Source: Lasiosphaeris hirsuta (Eukaryota; Ascomycota; Sordariomycetes; Sordariales; Lasiosphaeriaceae). From it: a stretch of DNA of 64,000 nucleotides. The notes under the pieces are model-generated. The model was given only the letters and a program-made list of their open reading frames with translations, had not been told where the DNA came from and did not search any database. Both the position numbers and the translations under genes were made by a program. Below are positions 11,166 through 22,816 of this stretch, piece by piece; position 1 is the stretch's first letter; every line of letters starts with the position of its first letter. The DNA is taken from assembly GCA_030549175.1 (NCBI GenBank), contig JAUKUA010000003.1:5270001-5334000 (forward strand), in the 5' to 3' direction.

Positions 11166-12862
11166 GTTGACTGTTGCTGAGAGCCTTACCGGCTGCGAAA
11201 ACGGGAGTACGGTAGTGGTTCCACAAGCCCGAGAAAATGCTGTAGATTAGAAAAGCTTAATGCGAGGTCGGTTTGACTGCGACGCCCGTTTCGCACAAGG
11301 AGGATGGGAGTGATGGGTTGATTTTGCTCTTTAGAGTTCTGCCCAGGCAGAGTGGATTTTTTTCTCTCTTTTCTTCCACTTGCAGAAAGGTTGGATGGGA
11401 GTCAATTCTGATTGTACTCAAGGGAGACAAAAAGCGCTTTATGAACGGAGGTTAAGTGATGAATAGAAAAGGAAAAGTACAAAGAACCCAAGCGCGAAAG
11501 TTGGGCTGCCAATTCAATTGAATGAACAGCGTGAATTGCACTAATCCCTCCTGAATAGTACCATAAACCACTTCCAGCGATTCAGAACACCTCCGTTAGC
11601 CAGAAGCCGTAAGAAAGGAAAAATTCTGAGTCCCGAGTCGGCGGAAGACCTCGAATCCTACGTGGAATGGGTTGCGACTGTGAGATGTGGTTGTATGTGG
11701 TGATGATTGACGTTGGTCGCCTGATTTGTCGTCCTTGTCCCAGTCGTCGGTCGCACTGCTTTGTCCTTTGCCTCGCGCGACAGCAAAATAAAATAGAAGG
11801 CGAGGTTGCAAGACTTGGCGTTGAGGATATCAACTCGAAAAAGAAATGAGGGACAGCAATGCAAAAGGCACTGACTGGTGCAGGCTTTTTTTTTTTTTTC
11901 GCGGTTCGTCGATGTTTAGGTGGTCGTGGAGAGAGCGAGGGAGAAAGGAATGGTCACAGGAGGAGGCGAGTCGAAGGTCAATCGAGGTTGACACTGTGGC
12001 TTGGGGTGACTAATCGGTTACCTCCAACTTTGCGGCCTGATTGCCCCGCTTGCTGCTGAGAAAGTGTTGCCCCATGTACAAGGCAGTTCCAGCTCGCTGG
12101 ACCCATCCCGGTCCAAGGGGAAACGGCAACGGCCAAAACATGGAAGACCTGAGACACTATCGACCTGGTACCTTGTTCAATCAGCATCACTAGTAACCTA
12201 CGGCATTGTATAGGCTTTGGCTTCGCTATGGGGGGCCATGGACATGTAAGTTTTATATCTAGTATTTTGTCCCCATTTTGGAACCATGTATAATTTTCAG
12301 ACATGTGTAAAATGCATTGCTATGTTATACGGCGTAGTCACCACTGAAGTCGCGTGATAGTGATTGTGCTCGTCGAATGCGCTTCCAGAGATCCCGTGCG
12401 CCACGCAATATGAGCCGATGATCGTCAGAGTTGAACACTTTCCCCTCCTCGCCGTCCAACTTTCTTCCCGAAGACATGCCACCTCTCAATTAAACCCAAC
12501 TGCGTTCTCCTTCCCAATCGCTAGCAGAGGGATCGTCGTAACGCTTTTTTCCCGGGCCTCCGCGCTCCTTGAGAGAGCAAAACTTTCTCGACGAGATCGA
12601 CACCGAGCAAGACTTTGGACGGCTTGCTCTGGAGGATTATCAATGTCAAGCTCCTCGCCCCGTCGACCGTGAACTGCGCGTTCCCACGCCCTAGCGATAT
12701 TCGATCATACTATCTCGCCCACTCAAACTTAATCCATTAACTACAGCGGCCCTATTCGCCACCCCCGACACAAGCTCCGTGCATGCGTACCTGAGCCTCA
12801 CCTCCAGCCCGATTCGATCCCGTTCCAGTCCACAACACACAACAGCAACAACAGCAGCCACC
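11166..12862. other. Divergent promoter region, MPE1 / UPS1-like
   Basis: About 1.7 kb separating divergent starts. It includes a run of 14 T at about 11886 and a CA-rich leader immediately upstream of the UPS gene. Open frames up to 108 codons lack any recognisable features. Confidence 0.5.
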
Positions 12863-13555
12863 ATGGTCCTCACGCACACGACAAACCACACCTACAGTCA
12901 CCCCTTCCCGACCGTGACACTCGCCTTCTTCCTCAGGTACTGCTCGCCGCAGCTCAACCCCTTCGCCAACCATGTGCTGAGCACCGACACCATTTCGTCG
13001 CAGGTCGACCCGGCCACGGGTCGCCTGCACACGACGCGCATCCACCTCAAGAAGTCGCGGATGCCGCCCTCCATCATGAAGCTGCTGCCCACGAGCATCA
13101 CAGGCGGGGCCGCCGACAAGGCCTCGTACATTCTCGAGACGAGCGTGGTCGACATGCGCGAGGGGTGGATGTCGACCGAGAGCCGCAATCTCAACTTTGT
13201 CGGCGTGCTGTCGGTAGTTGAGCGCCAGCTGTACACGGCGCCGCGCGTGGCGGAGCCCGCGGGCAAGACGGACGTCGAGACCAAGGTCGTCTTCCGGTCC
13301 CGGCTCGGCGAGCGCATCCGCGACAAGCTTGGCCAGCCCCACGCCGCGCACCAGGAGGGCGGCTGGTTCGCTAGGCTCGGGGCCCGCGGCATCCAGCGCA
13401 GCATCGAGTCGCTAGCATCGACCAAGACGCAGGACCAACTGGGCAAAAGCCGCGAGGGCATGAAGATCATTCTTGAGAGGCTCAGGCAGACGGGCATCAT
13501 GGGCGTGCTTGAGCTTAGGAAAAGAGCTCGAGAACGCGGCATGGAGGCTATGTAA
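12863..13555 (+). CDS. UPS1: PRELI/MSF1-domain protein, Ups1-like mitochondrial lipid transfer
   Basis: Single exon, 230 residues, starting in an ideal context (CCACCATGG). Ups-family proteins sit in the mitochondrial intermembrane space with Mdm35; Ups1 moves phosphatidic acid from the outer to the inner membrane for cardiolipin synthesis. The PRELI domain fills residues 1-180: the N-terminal pattern HPFPTVTLAFFLRY, NPFANHVLSTDTIS, then GRLHTTRIHLKKSRMPPSIMK and the STESRNLNFVGVLSVVE segment. A basic helical tail (KSREGMKIILERLRQ...RKRARERG) follows. The MVLTHTT start and HVLS.DTIS signature favour Ups1 over Ups2/Ups3, by family memory. I saw no classical presequence, as expected for Mdm35-dependent import. 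Confidence 0.85.
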   Translation: MVLTHTTNHTYSHPFPTVTLAFFLRYCSPQLNPFANHVLSTDTISSQVDPATGRLHTTRIHLKKSRMPPSIMKLLPTSITGGAADKASYILETSVVDMREGWMSTESRNLNFVGVLSVVERQLYTAPRVAEPAGKTDVETKVVFRSRLGERIRDKLGQPHAAHQEGGWFARLGARGIQRSIESLASTKTQDQLGKSREGMKIILERLRQTGIMGVLELRKRARERGMEAM

Positions 13556-14279
13556 GCCGAAAGAACAATCAGCATTGTTCTTGACAGGTGAGAAGTGGAA
13601 AGACCAGGCAGTACATCTGCAAGTGCTTTGCGTTGCTCTACATTGCCTGAGCTAGACGTGGGTATAATCCACCGCGTCGACCACTCATAGCGTTACCGTC
13701 CCCTAAGTTTAGGTCTTGGACTTACGGCCGTTTCCGACCTCGGTATAAAGCTTCGGCTCGGCCCTCACAATGATTAAAGAGGACAGAAGGCGAGGATACA
13801 GGTGCCGAACCTGCAACATGTTGTACATTACCTGTCCTTATACACATGTTTATTTGACAGCATGGAGTTTGGAACACAAGGCGAAAAGTTGCTTCATGAC
13901 GAGAGTCTTCGTTCGGACTCTGATGATTTCCATGGCAACATTGAAGGCAGATTAGCGGGGGATGATATCCAGGTGGATGTTTGGAGGGGCTTTGTACCAA
14001 TTCCACTCATTGTACGATAGGAAAATACGCAAGGTAGCATAATCGTTTTGAATTTGCTCGAATTGAATGCAGTGACTAAACCCATTTGAATGAATACGGC
14101 GGCTCCTTGTTGTCCATTACTCCCCTCCTCAAATTTCGTAAGTTTTATGCGTAGCTCCTGTAAATACCTGAACTAAACCATAAATATACGATATCTGCCC
14201 CAAGCCGTAAAAACAAGGATAATGGATGGGACCGTAGAGTCGTTGACAAATGACAACCGAGGCTTTGCGTCTCGTCACC
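13556..14279. other. Convergent intergenic region
   Basis: Separates the 3' ends of the UPS1-like gene and the serine carboxypeptidase gene. Open frames on both strands are short and unlike protein. I see nothing else in it. Confidence 0.5.
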
Positions 14280-16112
14280 TTACGGAACACTCGACGTCCC
14301 AAACCCCAAGTCCCGAATCTGGGGCGGCGCTATTCCCTTTTCCGTCGTGAACGGCACGGTGCAGTTCAAACAGTTGACCCTTCCCAGGAGAAACTCCACG
14401 TGTCGGTATGCCACAGACGGTGCGTACTGTGGCACCATATGGCCAGCTAGATTGATCCCCATAAAAGTTAGCCCCCGCTCAGTAATCGTCGTACCGAAGA
14501 CCCCGGCACCGGCATCCGTTCCGGGTGTGCCGATATTGCTGTACGGAACGTAGAATGGATCCGTCGGCCGGCGCTGGAATCCGAGCTTGCCGCCCCACGT
14601 CATGTTCTGCAGCGCGAGCAGAGTCCCGTTTCCCATGAGCACCATGTCGAGGTTGCCGTGGCCGATGATGACGTTCTTGGTGCGGTCAACGACGCTCGGA
14701 AGAACCGAGATGATCGAGGGGGCGGAGCTATCGTGGCGGCCGACGAAGACGGGGTCGCTACTACAAAGCTCCCACTTGATATTAGGCGCGTGGATCGCCG
14801 CCTTAACATCAGCCCGGTCAAAGTAGACCGACGCGCCCGCCGGCGAGTACTCGAAGCTGCCCGGAAAACCAAGTACGTCCCAAAGCAACGGGCAAGTTGT
14901 CGCTACCTGATAGTAGTCAAAGCAGGGATTAATCTCAGCCGCGGCTTGGTAAACAGTGAAGAAGATTTGGTCGCACTCTTGGAGCATCCGCCCGCTGGCG
15001 TCTGTTCCTGGCAGACGGGACGGGAGGTTCCCCTTAGGTGGGAAGACGAGGTATTGGTTGACGTAGTCGCTAAAGCCGCACTTCTTATCGAGGGCGTGGA
15101 GTTGACTGCGGAAGCGGTCGTTGAATGGGAAAAGGCCCTTCCAGTACTCTACGAAGGGGACGATAGGTATTGAGCCTTGCAGCGGCTCCACAGCGATGAC
15201 GGGGCTATACATGAGCACCCCAGACATGTTGTAGTAATTTGAGTCCTTGGCGTCGAGCATGGCGTTGGCGATATACGGGCAGTACAGGCCCCTACACGAG
15301 GTGTCAAGACTGCTGACATCAGAAAGGAAAGAAGGTACTCACGCGTAGGATTCGCCAGCAATATAGACTTTGTAGCCCTGCATGCTGAAAGTGTCGATGA
15401 AGTTCTTCCAGAACCCCAAAAACTGCTTTGCAACGTCTTGCTCGCTTGTTGCCGTGACCTTGCCAGTTGAGAACCCAGTGCCAACGGGTTGCTCAATCCA
15501 AACCATGTTGGTCAACGTATGCCAGCTCCAAGGGTTAGAGACTGGCTTGTAAGTGCCGTACTGCCATGATATGGGCCCATTTTCCTGAATGAAGCCCTCA
15601 AGGGAAGAGCAGCCAGGCTGTTTGGCAGTTAGAACCATGCCCTCTGCGGACGCATTGATCGATGAGAGCCACTTACACCACCATTCAGCCAAATGACGAT
15701 CTCCTTCTTTGCGGCCGGGTTGGTAGAAGGGAAGAACCAGAAGAACAAATTACTCATCTCACTGGGCGAGTTGCTGATTGGCAGTGATCCGGCGTACGAT
15801 TCGCCAACATCAAAATCAACCTCGGGGATAGCGGTTCCGTTGACAGCGAATTCTTGTTCCGAAGTTAGCTGAGTTCAGTCTTGACAGCTTGAGGGGGATT
15901 TACTGACTGGTAGTGTTTGCGTTGAGGAACAGAGGGGCATTATTAGCCTTGCGTTCCAAGAGGTTGCTGTCGCCTTGCTCTCTGACGCCTCTGAACCTCT
16001 TCGCTCTCAGCTCTTCGACACGCTCACGAGCCGTCTTTCCGCCTAGTTTACCCGCAGTTGCGGCCGTAGTGGCAGACAGCAACACTGCCGAAAGAAGTGT
16101 TGCGAAACGCAT
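14280..16112 (-). CDS. Secreted serine carboxypeptidase (peptidase family S10)
   Basis: Four exons, complement(14280..15291, 15343..15617, 15677..15852, 15908..16112), give 555 residues. It removes C-terminal amino acids at acidic pH. A signal peptide is evident ([20 protein letters not shown]). The catalytic domain starts around [22 protein letters not shown]. Landmarks are [28 protein letters not shown], the nucleophile Ser217 in GESYAG, a GNLDMV segment holding the likely catalytic Asp near residue 440, and His503 in AGHMVPQ. N-glycosylation sequons occur (NMSG, NGTLL, NMTW, NCTV), in keeping with secretion. Introns 2 and 3 are clear-cut GT-AG. Intron 1 (15853-15907) uses GTCAGT and an AAG acceptor; that join is the only one giving the family-like KFAVNGT and is less certain. 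The next gene upstream lies over 1.3 kb away. Confidence 0.92.
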
Positions 16113-17488
16113 TGTAGGCCGTCTGATCGTAGAATCTGCCTCAGCGACGAATGAGCAAATGTTCACGACAACCGCAAAACAGGACGACCCGCCTAATTTC
16201 GGAATCGTAACGGGTGGTACTTGAAAGTCATGTGTGATATGGACTCGCACTCCTTCATAGAAGTGGCCTTGGCGCGAACCAATCGACCAAGAGTAAAGAG
16301 AGCACGACAGAAAGCGCCCAATGAGATTCGTATTCTCGAATAAATAGCAAGGCTGAGGGAGCACCTGGGTCGTGTAAGCGACCTAGCGTCTAGATCACCA
16401 TTTTCCTTGCTTGCTCATCACTTTTTGGGCGTGGTAGAAGCAGCTCTTTCCCAATTAAGTCACTTCCATCCCAATGTCAACGAAACACCTGTCTCGCTAT
16501 ACAAACACGGAAGGAAGGAACCCTCAGGTACCCTCACAGGCACGCGGTACTCCTGCTATGTAATCACCGCCTTCATGTTCCCACTGTTGGGAAATCCCGG
16601 CGGTTGGTTCACTTCGAACCGCTAACATTCCAGCCTTTGGAAAGTACAACCAAGCAGATTTGGTTGCAAGGCGTGCATGGTTATGTATACGAACTGAGCT
16701 CTCGGACAAAGTTATTTGCTGTTGTATGGAAGGTGTTAGCGGGCAGATTGTGCACCGAGTTTACCCCAGATTGCGGCAGGCATGGAGATCATCCGCCTGA
16801 CCACCTACTATCCGATATTTGTAGGCTGTCTACATCGCCCCTGCCCGTTCAAAGTCGGCGGGTGTTAGATCGAGGCACGAGTGTCACGGTGTGTTTGGGC
16901 AGAACGGAGGAGCCGGAAATGACGCGCAGACAATAGGCACGGTTGGCCTCGAGAATTGCTTCGATTGTCGTTATGTGGTCCGGATCGGGAAGGTCGAGGT
17001 ATAGCGAACCTGGTTGGCTGCTGAGCGCCGTTGAAACGCCACACCGGGCGCTCCAAGTACTCGTTTTTACGGCCTGGGTGTTCATCACAACTAGGCCCGG
17101 GTTTCGTCCGGAGCTACTCGCGTGCTCGCTAGGGCTCCAAAAGCGCCTCTGACCCAACATAGGCATACGGACTCATATGGGGCAGGAGTTTTTGACGGCC
17201 TGATTAGTCCTCTAATTTCAAAGCAGGTCCGTCTTATGCTCACAGCTCGAAGCTCAGAGCAGCAAATCTGTTGCAAAGAGTCCCGTCATGATGGTATCAG
17301 AGGTCCGTCCCCAACAACGGTGTACGCGGCATTTATTGCTCTCCACAATTGGAAGGTATTAAACGTAAACTTTGATGCCATCTGGACTTCAAACGTCGGG
17401 GCGCGCTGATATGCAAGTCGTAATAAGATACACAGGCAAGTTTGCGCTTCAATTGCTGATGCGCCGACTTGTGAAATTAAGATAAGGC
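16113..17488. other. Gene-free interval upstream of the carboxypeptidase
   Basis: About 1.4 kb between the carboxypeptidase start and the 3' end of the release-factor gene. It should hold the carboxypeptidase promoter. The open frames here carry no recognisable domain. Confidence 0.5.
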
Positions 17489-18825
17489 TCACTTGCCCTT
17501 TTTACCTTTCGGAGCAGCGTCTGCTTGCTCCTCGGCAAGAATCATCTGAATGTCTCTCTCTGTCAACCAGCCCTGGACACTCTCGAGAATCTCGCCTAGT
17601 TTCTCACCGCCGTCCAAGACGTTCGGGAGGTTGTGCACATCGAGACCACTGCGGTGCTCCGTACACCGGTCCTGCTGGTAGTTGTACGTCCTAATCTTGT
17701 CGCCGCGCGTGATCTGCGATGATGCCAGTACGCTGCTCTTCAGCTTTTGCGCCAGCTCTTCGCGAGCCTCACGTTTCTGCTGCGCCATCCTGGACCGGAG
17801 CAGCCGCCACGCCTCCCTGCGGTTTGTGTGTTGTGACCGCGAATCTTGCATGCTGACCATGGTCCCGGTGGGCATGTGCGTCAGCCGGATGGCAGATTCT
17901 GTCTTGTTGACATGCTGACCACCGGCGCCACGAGCGCGCATGGTTTCGACGCGCACCTCAGCCACGTCAATGTAAAAATCACTTTCGGGGTTATCCCACT
18001 CGCTCTCCGCATCGGTGCTGGGGGATTCGGGGAAGGATGGAAGCACCCACACGGCTACGGCGCTCGTATGTGTCCGCCCACTCTTCTCCGTCGCCGGCAC
18101 GCGTTGTACGCGATGCATACCCGACTCGCCGCGGAACTCGCCATAGGCGCCTATTTGTTGCACCTCGAGGACAGCTTCCTGTAGGGCAACCTCGCCCTCG
18201 GATCCCTTCTGGCCATCGCTTTCTGACACTTCGTACTTGACAATCCGCGTAGGGTAGCCTTTGTTTTCGCAATAGGATCTGTACATGCGAAAGAGCGAGT
18301 CGGCAAAGAAGCGGCCTTCAGTGCCACCGGGGCCGGGCCGTATTTCGAGGAGACATGGCATGTCTGCGAACGGGTGTTTGGGAGTCAAGGCGACAGATAG
18401 CTTGCGCCCAAGGTCGGCCAACTGTGCTTGTGTAGATTCGAGATCATCTCGGGCAAGTTCCCGCAGCTCAGTGTCGTTCGATTCCAACAGACTCCTGAGC
18501 TCAGCGAGAGAGGCACTGGCTTTTTCAAATTCCCTGAGGGCAGTGGCGACACGTGAGATTTCGCCCGCGCGTACAGCCGTTTTTTGGTCGAAATCGGTCT
18601 CCAGTGCCGTTGTCAGTTTGTCGTGCTCGGCAGCGATCTTTCGCGCTCTCTCGACAAGCGCTGGCGGGAGGGCAGCAACTGTAAGGGGGTTTGGTCAGCT
18701 CCGGTCTAGGCATTTGGGCAACAATTGGAGGACAAACTTGTACTAGCTCTGCGCAAAAGTCGTGGGGAGCCGACGGACCTCAGTGATCGCGCGCAGCTTC
18801 GACATACCCATGGTGCTGCTAGCAT
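17489..18825 (-). CDS. MRF1: Mitochondrial peptide chain release factor 1
   Basis: Two exons, complement(17489..18678, 18738..18825), give 425 residues. It recognises UAA/UAG on mitochondrial ribosomes and triggers release of the finished chain. The first exon encodes MLAAPWVCRSCARSLRSVGS..., an Arg/Ser-rich, acid-free presequence suited to mitochondrial import. Then follow a coiled-coil domain 1, the class-1 codon-recognition tripeptide PAT (residues 224-226, RVPATEKSGR; RF1 type rather than the RF2 SPF), and the catalytic GGQ (282-284) in RGAGGQHVNKTESAIRLTH. A Lys-rich tail (KGKKGK) ends the protein. The intron donor is ambiguous: GTTTGT at 18737 or GTACAA at 18743, six bases apart and both in frame. 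It shares a 383-bp divergent promoter region with WRS1. Confidence 0.93.
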
Positions 18826-19208
18826 AATTGCAAAACACCAAAACAGGCATTCAGAAGACAAAATCTTGGAGACACTTGGATGAATTGTCCATCTCCAAAA
18901 ATCGTCTCGTCTCCAATGCGAGGAAGAATCCACTAAATTTTATTAGCCTGCCGGGACCCTGGACGTCCCGCCTCTCTTTCTGTCCGGTCTGACCGCCTTC
19001 TCAATGCGGCGTAATGGCGCAGAGGAAGCAGGGGCATCTCTTGGCGTTCCCTGCCCCTCCCCCACCATTCACCGTTAGGTCCCGCTGCTGTGTCTTGACT
19101 CACCCACCCACCTTTAGGACTCGAGTCTCGAATTCCTAGGAAATCGGCAGCCCAACGCAAAGTGACTTGGCGCTCATCTTCTCGGCCTCGAAGCACCACT
19201 CTTTCAGC
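18826..19208. promoter_or_regulatory. Divergent promoter region MRF1 / WRS1
   Basis: 383 bp between the start codons of the mitochondrial release factor and the cytosolic tryptophanyl-tRNA synthetase, transcribed in opposite directions. No TATA box is evident on either side. A shared control region is inferred from layout only. Confidence 0.5.
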
Positions 19209-21480
19209 ATGGCGACCACAATAAATGCAGTGGCTCTCGATGAGTCCCCAATCCCTGAACATATCTCCAAGGCTAAGCAGACGGTCGACCCCTACAATGT
19301 TGGTTGCGCCCTGCCTTTGCCATATCAATGGTTCCTTGTGAATTTGGCTAACACCACTTCGTAGGTCACGGGAGAAGTTGGCGATGACGGCGTAATGAAG
19401 GCGATTGACTACACCAAGCTCGTCGAGGAGTTCGGCACCAAGTTGATCAGCACCGAACTACTCGAGCGCTTTGAGAAAGTGACGGGCAAGAAGCCCCATC
19501 GGTTCCTTCGCAGAGGCATTGTCTTCTCCCACCGAGACTTCGAGCTCATCCTTGACCGATACGAGCGCGGCGAGCCCTTCTTCCTCTATACTGGCCGCGG
19601 GCCATCGTCCGACAGTGTGCATGTGGGCCACACAATTCCCTTTGAGTTCACAAAGTGTAAGTTGCAGTTGTCCTACCCTTGCTCTTCAATTCCCAAAATA
19701 GACATACCCATGTGTTGCTGGGAATAATGCTCTTGCTCGTTCTTGTTGTTAGGTTGGACATTGGCTAATGTCTACAACAGGGCTCCAAGATACCTTTGAT
19801 GTACCTGTAAGCAAAAAACTGGGAGGATAGGCCCCTCTGAAATCAATACAGCCACATTGGAAGCTATAGAGGGGCCTTACAAACTCCTTTCTCAGAGCTT
19901 CTCGTTCTTGACTGACAATTCTAGCTCGTCATTATGTTGACAGACGATGAGAAGTGAGTCTTGATCTGTTTCTTCAGTCAGTGGCTATGCTAAATCATTG
20001 GTTTTCTAGGTTCCTCTTCTCAGAAAAGAGAACGATCGAGGAAGTCCAAGGCTACTGCAGCAGTAACGCAAAGGACATTATTGCCATTGGCTTCGATCCT
20101 GCCAAGACTTTTATTTTCTCAGATGTATATTTCTAAACAGCCCCCTTCAACCCCTGAAACTAACAGCTTCCTCAGTTTGAGTTTATGGGAGGCGCCTTTT
20201 ACCGCAACGTCGTACGCTTGAGCAAGTGTATCACCTTGAACCAAGCGAGGGCAATCTTTGGGTTCAATGACAGCACCAATATTGGCCGTATTCACTTCGG
20301 AAGTAAGATTTTCCATGCGATCTGAAGCTAGACGGCCAGCTGACCATAGCACAGGTATCCAGGGCGCAACCAGCTGGGCTTCTTCGTTCCCTCACATCTT
20401 TGGTACTGACGAGAAGACGACGACGCAAATCCCCGCTTTGATGTAAGGATACTCTCTAAATATTTAGTCAGTGCTGGTAACTAACGACGATTCCAGTCCA
20501 TGCGCAATCGATCAAGATCCGTACGTTTCCCCTTGTTGGCATCTTGGCAAACAACCCCACAAAATCTATCTCGCCTCGCCACCCTTGAGTCTATATATCT
20601 GATGTGCTAACCAATCGCAGATGTAAGCCGATCAAATCACTAGCCAAGAGGCGATAACTAGTGAGCTATACTGACTGTGTTCTCAAGACTTCCGTATGAC
20701 ACGAGATGTTTCCGCAAGAATTCACCACGCCAAGCCATCGCTAATTCATGCGAAATTCCTCGACGCCCTTCAAGGGCCTGGTACCAAGGCAACTATTGTC
20801 AGGTGTAATACTGCCGGAGAATAGTACTGACGCCTGTTTCTATAGATGTCGGCATCGGTTGACGAATCCGCAAGTGAGTCTCGGCGACCGCCCGCCCTTT
20901 TGTTACCTCTCACCGGGCTACTGTTCATTGGCACCTGCTGACAGCAGTAACTTCAATAGTCTTCATGAAGGACACACCCAATCAGATCAAGAACAAGATC
21001 AACAGATATGCGTTCTCTGGTGGCAAGGTTACAGTGGAGGAGCACCGTGAAAAGGGAGGTGACTCAACCGCTGATGTGTCATTCCAATATCTGCGGTTCT
21101 TCCTTGAGGATGACGGCGAGCTTGAGAGGATTCGCGTATCGTACGAGTCTGGAGAGATGTTGACGGGTGAGCTCAAGGCCATCTGCATCAAGGAGCTTCA
21201 ATCCTATGTCGCCGCCTTCCAGGAGCGGAGGGCAAAGGTGGACGACGCTGCGGTTGGGCTCTTCATGGAGAGACGTCCTCTGCAGTGGGTGGGTAACGCT
21301 CACGCTCCTCGGGTGGTGCCTGTGGTTGAGAAGAGCGGCGATGGTGCCGATACAGCCGAGGGAGGAGATGGAAAATTGACCAAGAACCAGCTGAAGAAGT
21401 TGGAAAAGCTGAAGCAAATAGAGGTTAAGAAGGCACTAAAGGCTAAGGAGAAAGAGGAGCAAACAGTTACAGCGGAATAG
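19209..21480 (+). CDS. WRS1: Cytosolic tryptophanyl-tRNA synthetase, 12 exons including a 2-nt exon
   Basis: Exons 19209..19298, 19365..19656, 19781..19806, 19925..19953, 20010..20124, 20176..20302, 20355..20442, 20497..20520, 20621..20622, 20688..20788, 20846..20873 and 20960..21480 give exactly 481 codons (480 residues). The enzyme charges tRNA-Trp in the cytosol. The class-I signatures are HVGH (116-119) and KMSAS (298-302). Other landmarks are [65 protein letters not shown] and [14 protein letters not shown]; the C terminus is Lys-rich. Two joins are unusual. DPY is only restored by the two bases AT at 20621-20622, flanked by CGCAG and GTAAGC. The KMSAS join uses a GC donor at 20789. All other introns are GT-AG. 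Five exons are under 30 nt. Confidence 0.92.
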
Positions 21481-22000
21481 ATAGGAATGCACTGCCTGCT
21501 TGGTGAGGGAAGCGATGGCGTAAACCCGCATATCATCTTGCGCATAGGGCTTGTAAAATGGACCAGATCATGATAGATCATATCATGAACAGCTTTACAG
21601 TATTCTAGCTCATGTCGGCTGCAGCCAATGTCTAGGCCTAGGAGGTGAGGTTTATTGATGAGTCACTGCGATAACAGCTACACCATTGAGACTGCAGTCT
21701 GCATGCTCGGGTTCAGTTTCTGCAGCTAGTCAATCACACCTTGAAGGCGGCACAACCCTACTTCCTATATAAGGAAGGACTGCGAGAATTTGGAGTTGTG
21801 TCTTTCCCTCCTCCCTTCAAGGTTCCTCCGTGATTACCCTCGGGGCAAAGCCGTATGGGATGAAGTGAATTGGTCAGCTGGGTATATTTTTTTATTTTGT
21901 TCGTTTTACCTTTGCGATTTCGCAAGACGTCTATTTCTCTGACTCGGTCTTTCCTCCCCAACCTCACTCTCCAAAAGCAGAAGCAAAGCAGACCGCCAAA
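21481..22000. other. Intergenic region WRS1 / glutathione transferase
   Basis: Tandem-gene spacer of 520 bp. No coding signal is seen. A tatata word with a T-rich stretch (21881-21905) lies about 110 bp upstream of the next start. Confidence 0.5.
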
Positions 22001-22816
22001 ATGGTGTACCACCTCCACATCACGAGCAAAAACTACTCGTCCTGGTCCATGCGGCCCTGGCTGCTCATGCGCGAGCTCGGCATCCCCTTCGACGAGCACT
22101 CGGCCGAGCTCATCTCAGGCTCCTACCGCCAGCCGCACTGGAAAGCATTCTCACCCCTCGCCCACGTGCCCTGCCTGCACGATATCGGCTCCGATGCGGC
22201 CTCGCCGGACCCGCCTCTCGTCCTCTGGGAATCCATCGCCATCGTCGAGCACCTCGCCGAGGCCCACCCCGACAAGCACGTCTACCCGGCCGCTCGGGCG
22301 GCGCGCGCCTGGGCGCGCTCGGCGACCGCCGAGATGCATGCCGGATTCGCCGCCATGCGGGAGGAGATGGGCATGAACATCGGGCTACGGGTCGACTTGG
22401 AGAGGGAGGGCATCAGCGAGGCGCTGGCGAAGGATTTGAGGAGGGTGGATGAGCTGTGGGAGGAGGGGCTGGCGCGGTTCGGCGGTCCCTGGCTGGCGGG
22501 CACCGAGCTTACGGCTGTTGATGCCTTCTTCGCGCCCGTCGTCTTGAGGACGCAGACGTATGTCGGCGCCGAGGAGTGGCTTGGGGAGAGGGCCAGGGGG
22601 TATGTGCGGAGGATGCTGGAGGTGGAGGGGGTGAAGGAATGGTGAGTTTTACTGATTTTATTCCCCCTCTTAATGACAATGTGTGACTGGAGAGGCGCTA
22701 ACTATATTGATAGGGTCAAGCAGGCGCTGGCTGAGGTTGGCAGAGAGACGTTGCACGATGAGGATAGCATTAGGGGGAGGAAGCTGCTGGCTGATTTGAG
22801 GGCGACTGAGAAGTGA
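22001..22816 (+). CDS. Glutathione S-transferase family protein
   Basis: Two exons, 22001..22641 and 22714..22816, give 247 residues. The intron is GTGAGT to TTGATAG and the join restores KEWVKQAL. The N-terminal thioredoxin-like GST domain is clear: YHLHITSKNYSSWSMRPWLLMRELGIPFDEH, with Ser in the SSWSMRPW motif as the probable glutathione-activating residue, then HVPCLHD (cis-Pro loop) and LWESIAIVEHLAE. The C-terminal all-helical domain contains the GPWLAGTELTAVDAFFAPVVLR signature. This layout resembles the broad zeta/beta-like GSTs shared by bacteria and fungi; the substrate cannot be read from sequence. No targeting signal is visible, so the cytosol is likely. Confidence 0.9.

Noticed and set aside
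20521..20687. A single 167-nt intron in WRS1 without the 2-nt exon
   Set aside because: Joining 20520 to 20688 shifts the frame, destroying DPYFRM and all downstream conserved sequence.
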